Source: an uncultured Cohaesibacter sp.
GTDB lineage: Bacteria > Pseudomonadota > Alphaproteobacteria > Rhizobiales > Cohaesibacteraceae
DNA: 64,000 nt
Assembly: GCF_963676485.1 (NCBI RefSeq)
Contig: NZ_OY781114.1
Coordinates: 248,001-312,000, forward strand
Direction: 5' to 3'
In this document: in pieces, positions 57,646 to 64,000 of the stretch
Layout of the letters: each line of letters starts with the position of its first letter
Position numbering within the stretch: the first letter of the stretch is position 1
Notes under the pieces: generated by a model
What the model was told of the DNA's origin: nothing
What the model saw: the letters and a program-made list of their open reading frames with translations, nothing else
Database searches by the model: none
Program-made: the position numbers and the translations under genes

Positions 57646-58377
57646 ATGAGCGAAACTCCCGACAGATTTCTACTGCTGCGCGAAACGATCTTCAGAGAAA
57701 TCAAAGAAGCAGAGAATGTCGAGAAGGCAGTCTTCGGACTGCGTGATGGCTATCGCCTTGGGCATGTGACCTATCATATGGCGCAAACCGTGACTGCCGA
57801 TATGCATATCGACTCCCCGTTCGTGCGCACGACCTACCCACCAGACTGGATTGCGGTCTATCTGACCAGAAGCTATGTCACCGTTGATCCGGTGGTCAAG
57901 GAAGGGCTCAAACGCAGCTTGCCGTTTGATTGGTCCGAAATTGAGCCAACGGAAGAAGCAATGCAATTGATGGCTGAATTTCAGATTCATGGCATGGGGG
58001 AACACGGCTTTTCCATCCCGATCACAGACAAAGTCGGGCGCCGGGCGCTGTTGTCGGTGAATTCCCGACAAGGAGAGAGCAACTGGGCCGAATTCGTTAA
58101 ATCTTTCCGGCAGGACTGGATGGAGCTTGCGCATGTTCTGCACAAAAAAGCCATTATCGAACTGTTTGGCGATGAAGATCCTGTACCGGTTCTGAGCCCG
58201 CGAGAACTGGAAATTCTGCATTGGTCGGCACAAGGCAAGGATTATAAGGAAATTGCCATGATCGTCGGCATTTCTGAACATACCGTGCGCACCTACATGC
58301 GCTCGGCCCGCTATAAGCTCAATTGCTCGAACATGTCGCAGGCCGTTGCCAGAGCCATCACTCTGCGTTTGATCTGA
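57646..58377 (+). CDS. LuxR-family quorum-sensing regulator
   Basis: A 243-residue regulator with an N-terminal acyl-homoserine-lactone-binding domain and a C-terminal LuxR helix-turn-helix. Ligand-pocket residues of the family are present: W68 and Y72 in PPDWIAVYL, D81-P82 in VTVDPVV, and the FDW tryptophan. The DNA-binding part is LSPRELEILHWSAQGKDYKE, IAMIVGISEHTVRTYMRSAR. It sits 149 bases before the luxI gene in the same direction and should respond to its signal. Confidence 0.95.
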   Translation: MSETPDRFLLLRETIFREIKEAENVEKAVFGLRDGYRLGHVTYHMAQTVTADMHIDSPFVRTTYPPDWIAVYLTRSYVTVDPVVKEGLKRSLPFDWSEIEPTEEAMQLMAEFQIHGMGEHGFSIPITDKVGRRALLSVNSRQGESNWAEFVKSFRQDWMELAHVLHKKAIIELFGDEDPVPVLSPRELEILHWSAQGKDYKEIAMIVGISEHTVRTYMRSARYKLNCSNMSQAVARAITLRLI

Positions 58378-58424
58378 GCTCAAATCCCCTAAGACCGTCC
58401 CAAGCACAAAGCACTGCGCCAACT

Positions 58425-58432
58425 ACATATGT
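58425..58432. promoter_or_regulatory. ACATATGT core upstream of luxI
   Basis: The same 8-base palindrome as in the site before luxR lies about 95 bases ahead of the luxI start. Its flanks are not symmetrical, so it is only a possible half of a LuxR-binding site. Confidence 0.35.
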
Positions 58433-58526
58433 GTGAAGCAATATGTGTTGACCCATTTATGCGAATACCATCTTCATTTTTTTTGAAACATTGTGAATCC
58501 ATCAGTTTTGCCGATGGAGCGAATAG

Positions 58527-59180
58527 ATGTTTGTGACAATTGAAGCGCATGAATATCATAAATATCCGACTTTAATGGACCGCATGTTCAAGCTGCGCAA
58601 AGAGGTTTTCTCTGATCAGCTCGGCTGGGATGTTTCTGTCGATGGCGACTATGAGCGCGATATATATGATCAAAAAATGCCAGCATATCTGGTTTGGTGC
58701 GACGATGATCGTAAAGAGCTATATGGCTCTATGCGTCTGATGCCGACAACCGGCCCCACTCTTCTTTATGACGTTTTCAGAAGAACATTTCCCAATGAAG
58801 TCTCCCTGTCTGCCCCCGGTGTCTGGGAAGGCACCCGTATGTGTATCGACCAGGAAGCTATCAATGCAGTTTACCCTACGATAGAAGCCGGTCGTGCCTT
58901 CAGCCTGCTCTTTCTGGCATTGTGCGAATGTGCGCTTGACCATGGCATACACACCATGGTGTCGAATTACGAACCGCAAATGAAGCTTGTCTACCGCCGT
59001 GCAGGCGTGAAGGTTCAGGAATTGGGACGCGCAGACGGATATGGCAAACGGCCTGTTTGCTGCGGTGTGTTTGAAGTGTCCGAGCCTGTTTTGGAAACGA
59101 TGCGGACCAAACTGGCGGTCTCATCTACGCTTTACCACAAAAACGGGATCTTCAACGACCCTCAGGAAATCGCGGCTTAG
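58527..59180 (+). CDS. Acyl-homoserine-lactone synthase, LuxI family
   Basis: A 217-residue autoinducer synthase that makes N-acyl-homoserine lactone from S-adenosylmethionine and an acyl carrier. All near-invariant residues are in place: R24, F28, W34 (FKLRKEVFSDQLGW), E43, D45, D48 (YERDIYDQ) and R70 (GSMRLMPTTGP). The C-terminal half has RMCIDQEAI and MVSNYEPQMKLVYRRAG. GGAG lies 8 bases before the ATG. The acyl chain cannot be predicted from sequence by eye. Confidence 0.96.
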   Translation: MFVTIEAHEYHKYPTLMDRMFKLRKEVFSDQLGWDVSVDGDYERDIYDQKMPAYLVWCDDDRKELYGSMRLMPTTGPTLLYDVFRRTFPNEVSLSAPGVWEGTRMCIDQEAINAVYPTIEAGRAFSLLFLALCECALDHGIHTMVSNYEPQMKLVYRRAGVKVQELGRADGYGKRPVCCGVFEVSEPVLETMRTKLAVSSTLYHKNGIFNDPQEIAA

Positions 59181-59214
59181 CGCCGAAGGGCTTGCCTCAA
59201 AAGGAGATTTTGGC

Positions 59215-59403
59215 ATGGCTGAGCAAGTTCACTACACATCGGCTCAAATCAGGAATGAAATTGAAACCGATCTGAGACGGGCCATGCTTGGCTCAAACGC
59301 AATAGGAAATCCGATGCTTTCCTATTTTCTGAAGATGGCAATTGAAGAATTACTTAAGAGCGACAATGACTTTGTCAACAACATGAAGCAGAAAACAGCA
59401 TAG
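59215..59403 (+). CDS. Small protein downstream of luxI
   Basis: A 62-residue hypothetical protein starting 34 bases after luxI, with AAGGAG (59201-59205) well placed before the ATG. It is acidic and likely helical (YTSAQIRNEIETDLRRAML, MLSYFLKMAIEELLKSDND) with no signal peptide or membrane segment. It is followed by the strong terminator at 59518-59549, so luxI and this gene are probably one transcript. I do not recognise a family. Confidence 0.7.
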   Translation: MAEQVHYTSAQIRNEIETDLRRAMLGSNAIGNPMLSYFLKMAIEELLKSDNDFVNNMKQKTA

Positions 59404-59517
59404 CTTGAGAATTCAAATAAATCGCAATCAATAACCCAAATGAATAAATGCATTTGAATGCCAACGTCCCCAGGCATTCACTTGTTTCATGTAGCTCGGT
59501 GCTACTGACAACTCAAG

Positions 59518-59549
59518 GCGCCACTTTTCCCAAGTGGCGCTTTTTTTTT
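59518..59549 (+). terminator. Intrinsic terminator of the luxI unit
   Basis: GCGCCACTT (59518-59526) pairs perfectly with AAGTGGCGC (59532-59540), followed by nine T residues. Confidence 0.95.
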
Positions 59550-59836
59550 AAACTCTACCTGGGCTCGATCAAGTGTCTAGACACCCAACGCCAATCAGAA
59601 ATTGCTCTAAGAGCTTCCTTATAGGCCAATATGCATGGAGAGAATCGTAGATTTTCGCGCCCGCGAAATTACCAGTTCGTCCATGTTCATGCTCCCGATC
59701 TTTTGTATAATCTTATCAAAAATTTGAATAAGGGCTGGAGCAAGTCTCACGGCCCTGTCTGAGGAAATGAATGGCGCGGCAAACCAGCCCTGTAGATTGA
59801 GATTGATCTTAAAACAGGCTGGATATCAGGAGAGGA

Positions 59837-59874
59837 CGGTTTGCTTCGCTCATCGGGAGAAGCGAAGCAAACCG
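59837..59874 (+). repeat. Perfect 14-bp stem-loop upstream of binding-protein gene
   Basis: CGGTTTGCTTCGCT (59837-59850) and AGCGAAGCAAACCG (59861-59874) are perfect inverted arms with a 10-base loop. No T run follows. It ends about 117 bases before the GTG start of the next gene. Confidence 0.85.
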
Positions 59875-59991
59875 GATATGGCGCGCCATCAAGGACAGTT
59901 CGTTCAAGTTATAACAATGCCGGTATAAACGGCCTCTTCGGGCCAACCGGTTTGGAAATACATTTTACTTGTATATCTAGGGGAGGTTCCT

Positions 59992-61275
59992 GTGAAACTG
60001 AAGATGACGATTCTGGCTACACTTATGGCCGCTACCAGCCTTTCTGCTGCAAATGCAGCTGACTTGCGCATGTCCTGGTGGGGTGGCAACAGCCGCCACG
60101 AGGCCACGCAGGAGGCCCTGAAATATTGTGGCGAAAAGCTGGGACATACCATTGCCCCGGAATTCACCAGCTGGAACGGTCATCTGGCCAAGATCACCGT
60201 GCAGCTCGCAGGCGGCACAGAAGCCGACATCATGCAGATCAACTGGCCCTGGCTGCCCTTGTTCAGCAAGAATGGCACCGGCTTTGCCGATCTGAATGAC
60301 TATAAAGACATCATTGATCTTTCCCAGTGGTCAGAAAGCGAATTGGCAGCCACCTCCGTGAAAGGGCATTTGCAAGGCCTGCCCCTGTCCATTACCGGGC
60401 GTGTGCCATGGTTCAACAAAACCACCTATGACAAAGCCGGTCTGCCTCTGCCAAAAACCTGGGACGACCTGCTGGCTGCCGCCAAGGTCTTTCAGGAAAA
60501 GCTGGGCGATGGCTACTATCCCTATGAAGCAACCGGTCTGACCTCCCATGGTCTGGACGCCCGAGGCCTGATCCGCGCCTATATTGTTCAGAAGAAGGGC
60601 GTCACCATGATCGACCCAGACACTCTGGCGCTGAACTTCACCAAGGAAGATTTCATCGACGGGTTGAATCTTTACAAGACATTCTCCGATGAAAAAGTCA
60701 TCGTGCCTTGGAAGACTGTGGCAGCTGCCGGAGCGAATGTGCCGCTACACGAAGACCCGAACTGGGCTGACGGCCATATCGCCGGTACCTATCAGTGGGA
60801 CACGACCTACCACAAGATTGCGGACCCGTTGAAGGAAGGCCAAGAGCTTGTTCCGGCCCCGATCCTGAAGAATGCAGACGCCACCAACGACGGCGTCTTC
60901 CGCAAACCGTCCATGCTCTTTTCGATTTCCAAAAACTCGAAAAATCCGAAAGCTGCGGCTGAAGTAATCAACTGCCTGCTGACCGATGATGGAGCAGCCG
61001 ACATTCTGGGCACCACGCGCGGTATCCCGGCCTCCAAGGTCGCCTTCAAACACCTGATGGACAAGGGCGCGATCGAGCCGATCCTTCTCAAAGCACATAA
61101 TCTGGTTCTGGAAGCCTCGGGCCCAGCCATTTCTGCTTACTTTGACAACCCGAAAGTGGAAGAAGCCTTTGGGGATGCCATCGAAATGTTCGCCTATGGC
61201 GAGCTGACCGCCGAAGAAGCGGCGGATGAAATCGTCATGGGCATCAACGAGGCCCTTGAAAAAGACAGAAAATAG
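59992..61275 (+). CDS. ABC transporter substrate-binding protein, TogB-like
   Basis: A 427-residue periplasmic binding protein of the CUT1 family. The signal peptide is MKLKMTILATLMAATSLSAA, cleaved near ANA-ADL. The mature start DLRMSWWGGNSRHEATQEAL and NGHLAKITVQLAGGTEADIM, QINWPWLPLFSKNGTGF strongly recall TogB, the oligogalacturonide binder. The start is GTG 59992 with GGGGAGG five bases ahead. No permease or ATPase gene is adjacent, so it is an orphan that must work with a transporter encoded elsewhere. The ligand is a guess from similarity. Confidence 0.9.
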   Translation: MKLKMTILATLMAATSLSAANAADLRMSWWGGNSRHEATQEALKYCGEKLGHTIAPEFTSWNGHLAKITVQLAGGTEADIMQINWPWLPLFSKNGTGFADLNDYKDIIDLSQWSESELAATSVKGHLQGLPLSITGRVPWFNKTTYDKAGLPLPKTWDDLLAAAKVFQEKLGDGYYPYEATGLTSHGLDARGLIRAYIVQKKGVTMIDPDTLALNFTKEDFIDGLNLYKTFSDEKVIVPWKTVAAAGANVPLHEDPNWADGHIAGTYQWDTTYHKIADPLKEGQELVPAPILKNADATNDGVFRKPSMLFSISKNSKNPKAAAEVINCLLTDDGAADILGTTRGIPASKVAFKHLMDKGAIEPILLKAHNLVLEASGPAISAYFDNPKVEEAFGDAIEMFAYGELTAEEAADEIVMGINEALEKDRK

Positions 61276-61397
61276 GCGCTTGAAAAGCTGATCGGGGGCG
61301 CTTCCAAGTGCCCATTTGCCTAAGAGCAGGGAAGAGGCTCGGTGTTTTGCACATCGGGTCTTTTCTATTGTGCCAGACAGGTGTTACCGCTGATAGA

Positions 61398-62282
61398 TCA
61401 GCCAAGAATACGGCTGCGAGCCCTTTCGGCAAGGGATGAACGGGCGCCATGGCCTTTTGCACTCTTGCTGGCAAGCTTGTAATCCTGCTTTTGCATATAT
61501 TCGATGCTTGATGTCAGTAGGCTGCGCGAGATCTTGCCCACGGCCCGGAATTCGGCAATCGTTCGCAGGATAGGCTTGAGATTCTGTCGCATGGTCAGGG
61601 CTTGGAATACACTCTCATCATAGCCCTTTGTGAGGGTACTGAAGAGATTGATATCCTCTGGCCGGTGCGCATCAGACCCGAAGCTACGCCCTACCCCGCA
61701 TGGCATAAGCTCTTCAGGAAACTGCGTCGTCTTCTCTACCTGTTCCTTGAATTTGGTGCGCGGCAATGCATCCAGCGGCACTTCCAGAAAGGAACCGTTG
61801 GACATTTCGATATAATCGAAATGGGAGAGAAGCTGGCAGGCCCTGTCAAAGCCGATGCCGCTGACGATACCGGTTCCGCTTGGCGAGAAGGGATGCGGCA
61901 GGATGGTCACACAATCTGGAGACTGCATGTCTAGCGCGTCATGGATGGACCATGAAAAGGCAGGGAACTCTTTGAGGGAACTTGCCAATGCGGCGCGGCT
62001 ATCAAACAGCTGAATAACCTCAACCCCTTCACGCGAGATATTTTCAACGCCCGCTACGATGGTTAGCTCAAGCCCGTAATGCCCGACCATCTCGCACAAG
62101 AAGTCATATGCTTCCAGCGGCTTCTTGTAGGCATGTTCGGTCGAGCACAAGCCATCCAGATGGGTGGTGTAGCGAGAAAGCTGAGCAGCAATGCGCCTAC
62201 GCTTTGTATGCGGACGCCGGAAGACGTTCGCATGAAAATGCGTATCAATCGCATAGTTTTTGTCTGGCTCATACAACCCCAT
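61398..62282 (-). CDS. PHP-domain metal-dependent phosphoesterase
   Basis: A 294-residue PHP-domain protein. Metal-ligand motifs are in order: IDTHFHANVF (HxH), GLCSTEHAYKK (SxEH), TIVAGVENIS (glutamate), ILPHPFSPSG (histidine) and FGSDAHRPEDI (DxH). The family hydrolyses phosphoesters; relatives process nucleotides or phosphate monoesters. A basic C-terminal tail (SKSAKGHGARSSLAERARSR) is unusual. It lies 158 bases after a CDP-alcohol phosphatidyltransferase gene on the same strand, which hints at a phospholipid or inositol-phosphate role, by inference only. Confidence 0.85.
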   Translation of the reverse strand: MGLYEPDKNYAIDTHFHANVFRRPHTKRRRIAAQLSRYTTHLDGLCSTEHAYKKPLEAYDFLCEMVGHYGLELTIVAGVENISREGVEVIQLFDSRAALASSLKEFPAFSWSIHDALDMQSPDCVTILPHPFSPSGTGIVSGIGFDRACQLLSHFDYIEMSNGSFLEVPLDALPRTKFKEQVEKTTQFPEELMPCGVGRSFGSDAHRPEDINLFSTLTKGYDESVFQALTMRQNLKPILRTIAEFRAVGKISRSLLTSSIEYMQKQDYKLASKSAKGHGARSSLAERARSRILG

Positions 62283-62440
62283 ATGGGTATGCCTCTTCTC
62301 TCCGAGCAGGCTATATGCCCGCCCACCTACTTGATAAGTGTATCAAGATGCGCACTTACAAGCCAGTCTTTTGACTAACATAATCGGGTTGGTTGGCAAG
62401 GAAGCCTATCCAAGATAGCTGCGAAACACCGCACGCTTTT

Positions 62441-63034
62441 TCAAGGCCTGCGCTTGAGAACCAGCCTGAAGAGAATGAAGAAATAGACCAGATAATAGGC
62501 AAGAAAAAGGCCGGCAAAGATATTGATGGGCATATTGCTCTGCGCATAAAGCGAGCCAATATAGACGATGAAATAGATATATTTCACCCTCAGCACATAG
62601 GGCATTGGCACCGAGAGCAAATTGCAGATCACCATCAGATAGATCGTGTGGCTGTAGAAGAAGGCAAACATGACATTGGCCAGAATACTGGCATCCAGCC
62701 ACCATATTGCCCCCAGTGCCACCAGAACAACACCGAATTGATCTGCAAAGATATCAACCAGTGACCCGCCATGACTGTCGACACGCGTCAGCCGCGCCAA
62801 AGGCCCGTCCACCGCGTCCATCAGGACATAGAGTATAAATCCACCTGCTGCCAGATCCCAAAGTGCAGCGGGCATGGCAACAGCAAAGGACGCAAACAAA
62901 ACGCCAACAACGCTGATTACCGTGGGTGTCACGCCCTTGCGCGCCAGATATAGAACGAGCGGGCGGAATATGCGATCTCTTTTGGCGGCAAAAGCGGCCT
63001 GCTTTTCCGCCTCCCCCTTATTGAAATAGTCCAA
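62441..63034 (-). CDS. CDP-alcohol phosphatidyltransferase family protein
   Basis: A 197-residue membrane enzyme with six hydrophobic helices. The catalytic motif DxxDGxxARx8GxxxDxxxD is intact as DAVDGPLARLTR then VDSHGGSLVDIFAD. Such enzymes join a CDP-activated lipid headgroup or diacylglycerol to an alcohol such as glycerol phosphate, inositol or choline. Which phospholipid is made cannot be told from the sequence. The start is at a lysine/alanine-rich cytoplasmic leader. Confidence 0.9.
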   Translation of the reverse strand: MDYFNKGEAEKQAAFAAKRDRIFRPLVLYLARKGVTPTVISVVGVLFASFAVAMPAALWDLAAGGFILYVLMDAVDGPLARLTRVDSHGGSLVDIFADQFGVVLVALGAIWWLDASILANVMFAFFYSHTIYLMVICNLLSVPMPYVLRVKYIYFIVYIGSLYAQSNMPINIFAGLFLAYYLVYFFILFRLVLKRRP

Positions 63035-63463
63035 ATTCTTACACCCGGTTTTTATCGTTCCCGTGTTCTTTAAAGCATATGCCGAAAAGGTCCACTCTGA
63101 TTAGCCGTTTAGCTGCCCTTTAGGCTAGAAATAATCTCTGTGATAGAAATTTATTCACCATTTGCCCTTCTCATATTTAAAATGGATTGCACCTATTCCA
63201 AGAGAGGCCTAAACCCTTGTCTGGAAAAATCGCTGAAAATCGGCCATGAAATGGCCCTTTTCAGGAGAGACAAGACATCTTATATCCTTGAATAAAGGAT
63301 GCACCTTCTTTGAACCGGGAAACACTGGGAAAATAGTGTTTGTCTTTAAAAGAAAAATAGTGACTTTATGTGCTATGTTGCGGGCCAGCTGGCTTTAGGT
63401 GAACCAGCTTTTGGTGTCCGATGGCACATCGGTTTTACAAAAAGAAGAAAGAGACTGGAAACC
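63035..63463. other. Non-coding gap before DUF2062 gene
   Basis: 429 bases between divergent genes, AT-rich around 63110-63180. An AGCTGG/CCAGCT inverted pair (63387-63409) lies about 55 bases before the DUF2062 start. No gene seen. Confidence 0.45.
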
Positions 63464-64000
63464 GTGATTTTTGGTCGGAAGAACAAGCCCAAGTTTGCTG
63501 AGCGCATTCGCGTTTTGCTGTGGCCGCGTCGCAGCTGGAAACGATCAGGCGTCTATTATATCAAGCGGGTTTTGCGCCTGACTGGGTCTCCCTATGCCAT
63601 TGCGGCCGGAGTCGCGGCTGGTGTCTTCACCTCTTTTACGCCTTTTCTCGGATTTCACTTTATCATCGCTTGGACGATCGCCTTCTTGATAGGCGGAAAC
63701 CTGCTCGCTGCGGCAGTGGGAACAGCCGTTGGCAATCCGCTGACATTTCCATTCATCTGGAGCGCGACCTATTCCACCGGCTGCCTCATTCTGGGGCAAC
63801 CGATCATGCATCACAAGATCCATGCCCTTCAGAATGGACTGCTGTCGCAATCGCTTTCTGCCATTCTGCCAACGATCAAGATCATGGCAGTTGGCGCCAT
63901 ACCTGTCGGCATCGCAGTGGCACTGATTTTTTATTATCTGACCCGACATGCCGCCCGGACCTATCAGCATCGTCGCAAAGCACAATTGGCGCGCAAAGCC
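63464..64000 (+). CDS. DUF2062 domain-containing membrane protein, cut by window end
   Basis: The first 179 codons of a gene continuing past the window. The protein starts IFGRKNKPKFAERIRVLLWP and has the DUF2062 pattern GSPYAIAAGVAAGVFTSFTP, FLGFHFIIAWTIAFLIGGNL, AVGTAVGNPLTFPFIWSATY, with a further hydrophobic helix VGAIPVGIAVALIFYYL. The family is small membrane proteins of unknown function. GTG 63464 is the likely start; no in-frame ATG precedes it. Confidence 0.85.
   Translation, partial: MIFGRKNKPKFAERIRVLLWPRRSWKRSGVYYIKRVLRLTGSPYAIAAGVAAGVFTSFTPFLGFHFIIAWTIAFLIGGNLLAAAVGTAVGNPLTFPFIWSATYSTGCLILGQPIMHHKIHALQNGLLSQSLSAILPTIKIMAVGAIPVGIAVALIFYYLTRHAARTYQHRRKAQLARKA

Larger units (their letters stand above)
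59404..59991. other. Structured gap between luxI unit and binding-protein gene
   Basis: 588 bases with no gene seen but several structures: the terminator at 59518-59549, a perfect palindrome GTGTCTAGACAC at 59573-59584, an inverted repeat at 59784-59822 and the long stem-loop at 59837-59874. The promoter of the binding-protein gene should lie here. Confidence 0.6.

Overview
The window looks like chromosomal DNA of a marine alphaproteobacterium, plausibly Hyphomicrobiales and Cohaesibacter-like. The evidence is moderate-to-high GC coding sequence, UgpABCE-like and TogB-like ABC transport, an alphaproteobacterial bioMNY set, a complete sodium-pumping NADH:quinone reductase locus and a solo LuxR/LuxI pair. 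The taxonomic assignment is inference from gene content only. I see no rRNA, tRNA, CRISPR array, insertion sequence or prophage.

Layout. 0.2-3.3 kb: amino-sugar catabolism (GlcNAc kinase-like ATPase, GntR regulator, nagA). 3.7-5.6 kb: qorB-type NmrA reductase divergent from a LysR regulator. 5.7-8.7 kb: pntB and a fused-type pntA. 9.3-11.3 kb: pgl and glk. 11.6-14.3 kb: a GNAT enzyme, a decayed gamma-glutamylcyclotransferase-like gene and the bioMNY biotin transporter. 14.7-22.8 kb: a leftward operon (DeoR regulator, ATPase, binding protein, two permeases, TIM-barrel isomerase) facing a metallophosphoesterase, probably a uptake and breakdown system for a sugar phosphate or phosphodiester. 23.4-27.3 kb: small membrane protein, DUF533, DUF4424, an acetyltransferase and an XRE-cupin regulator. 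27.6-32.4 kb: gcvP and sdaA (glycine and serine breakdown), with a GIY-YIG-like gene between them and a tandem repeat of the sdaA 3' end behind it. 33.0-34.5 kb: GntR/UTRA regulator and GFA-family protein.

34.6-42.2 kb holds leftward nqrABCDEF with divergent apbE (covalent FMN attachment to NqrB/NqrC) and nqrM (maturation factor), so the enzyme and its dedicated assembly factors are together. nqrD carries an apparent one-base deletion near its 5' end. 42.4-47.9 kb: small membrane protein, MATE exporter, DJ-1/PfpI protein, DMT exporter and pgm. 48.1-49.9 kb: a PAS protein and a soluble chemoreceptor, a possible two-piece aerotaxis sensor. 50.4-54.7 kb: MBL-fold hydrolase, DUF1499, flavodoxin-like oxidoreductase, LysR, GNAT.

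55.1-59.4 kb is a signalling island: a PAS-GGDEF-EAL protein, LuxR, LuxI and a 62-residue protein behind luxI. An ACATATGT core occurs upstream of the GGDEF-EAL, luxR and luxI genes. 60.0-64.0 kb: an orphan TogB-like binding protein preceded by a strong stem-loop, a PHP phosphoesterase, a CDP-alcohol phosphatidyltransferase and a DUF2062 gene cut by the window end.

The least ordinary places are the 30.5-32.7 kb stretch (inverted repeat at a GIY-YIG start, sdaA 3'-end repeats), the nqrD frameshift, the quorum-sensing island with its shared palindrome core, and the phosphodiester-type transport locus. No single wholly new system is proven by the sequence alone.
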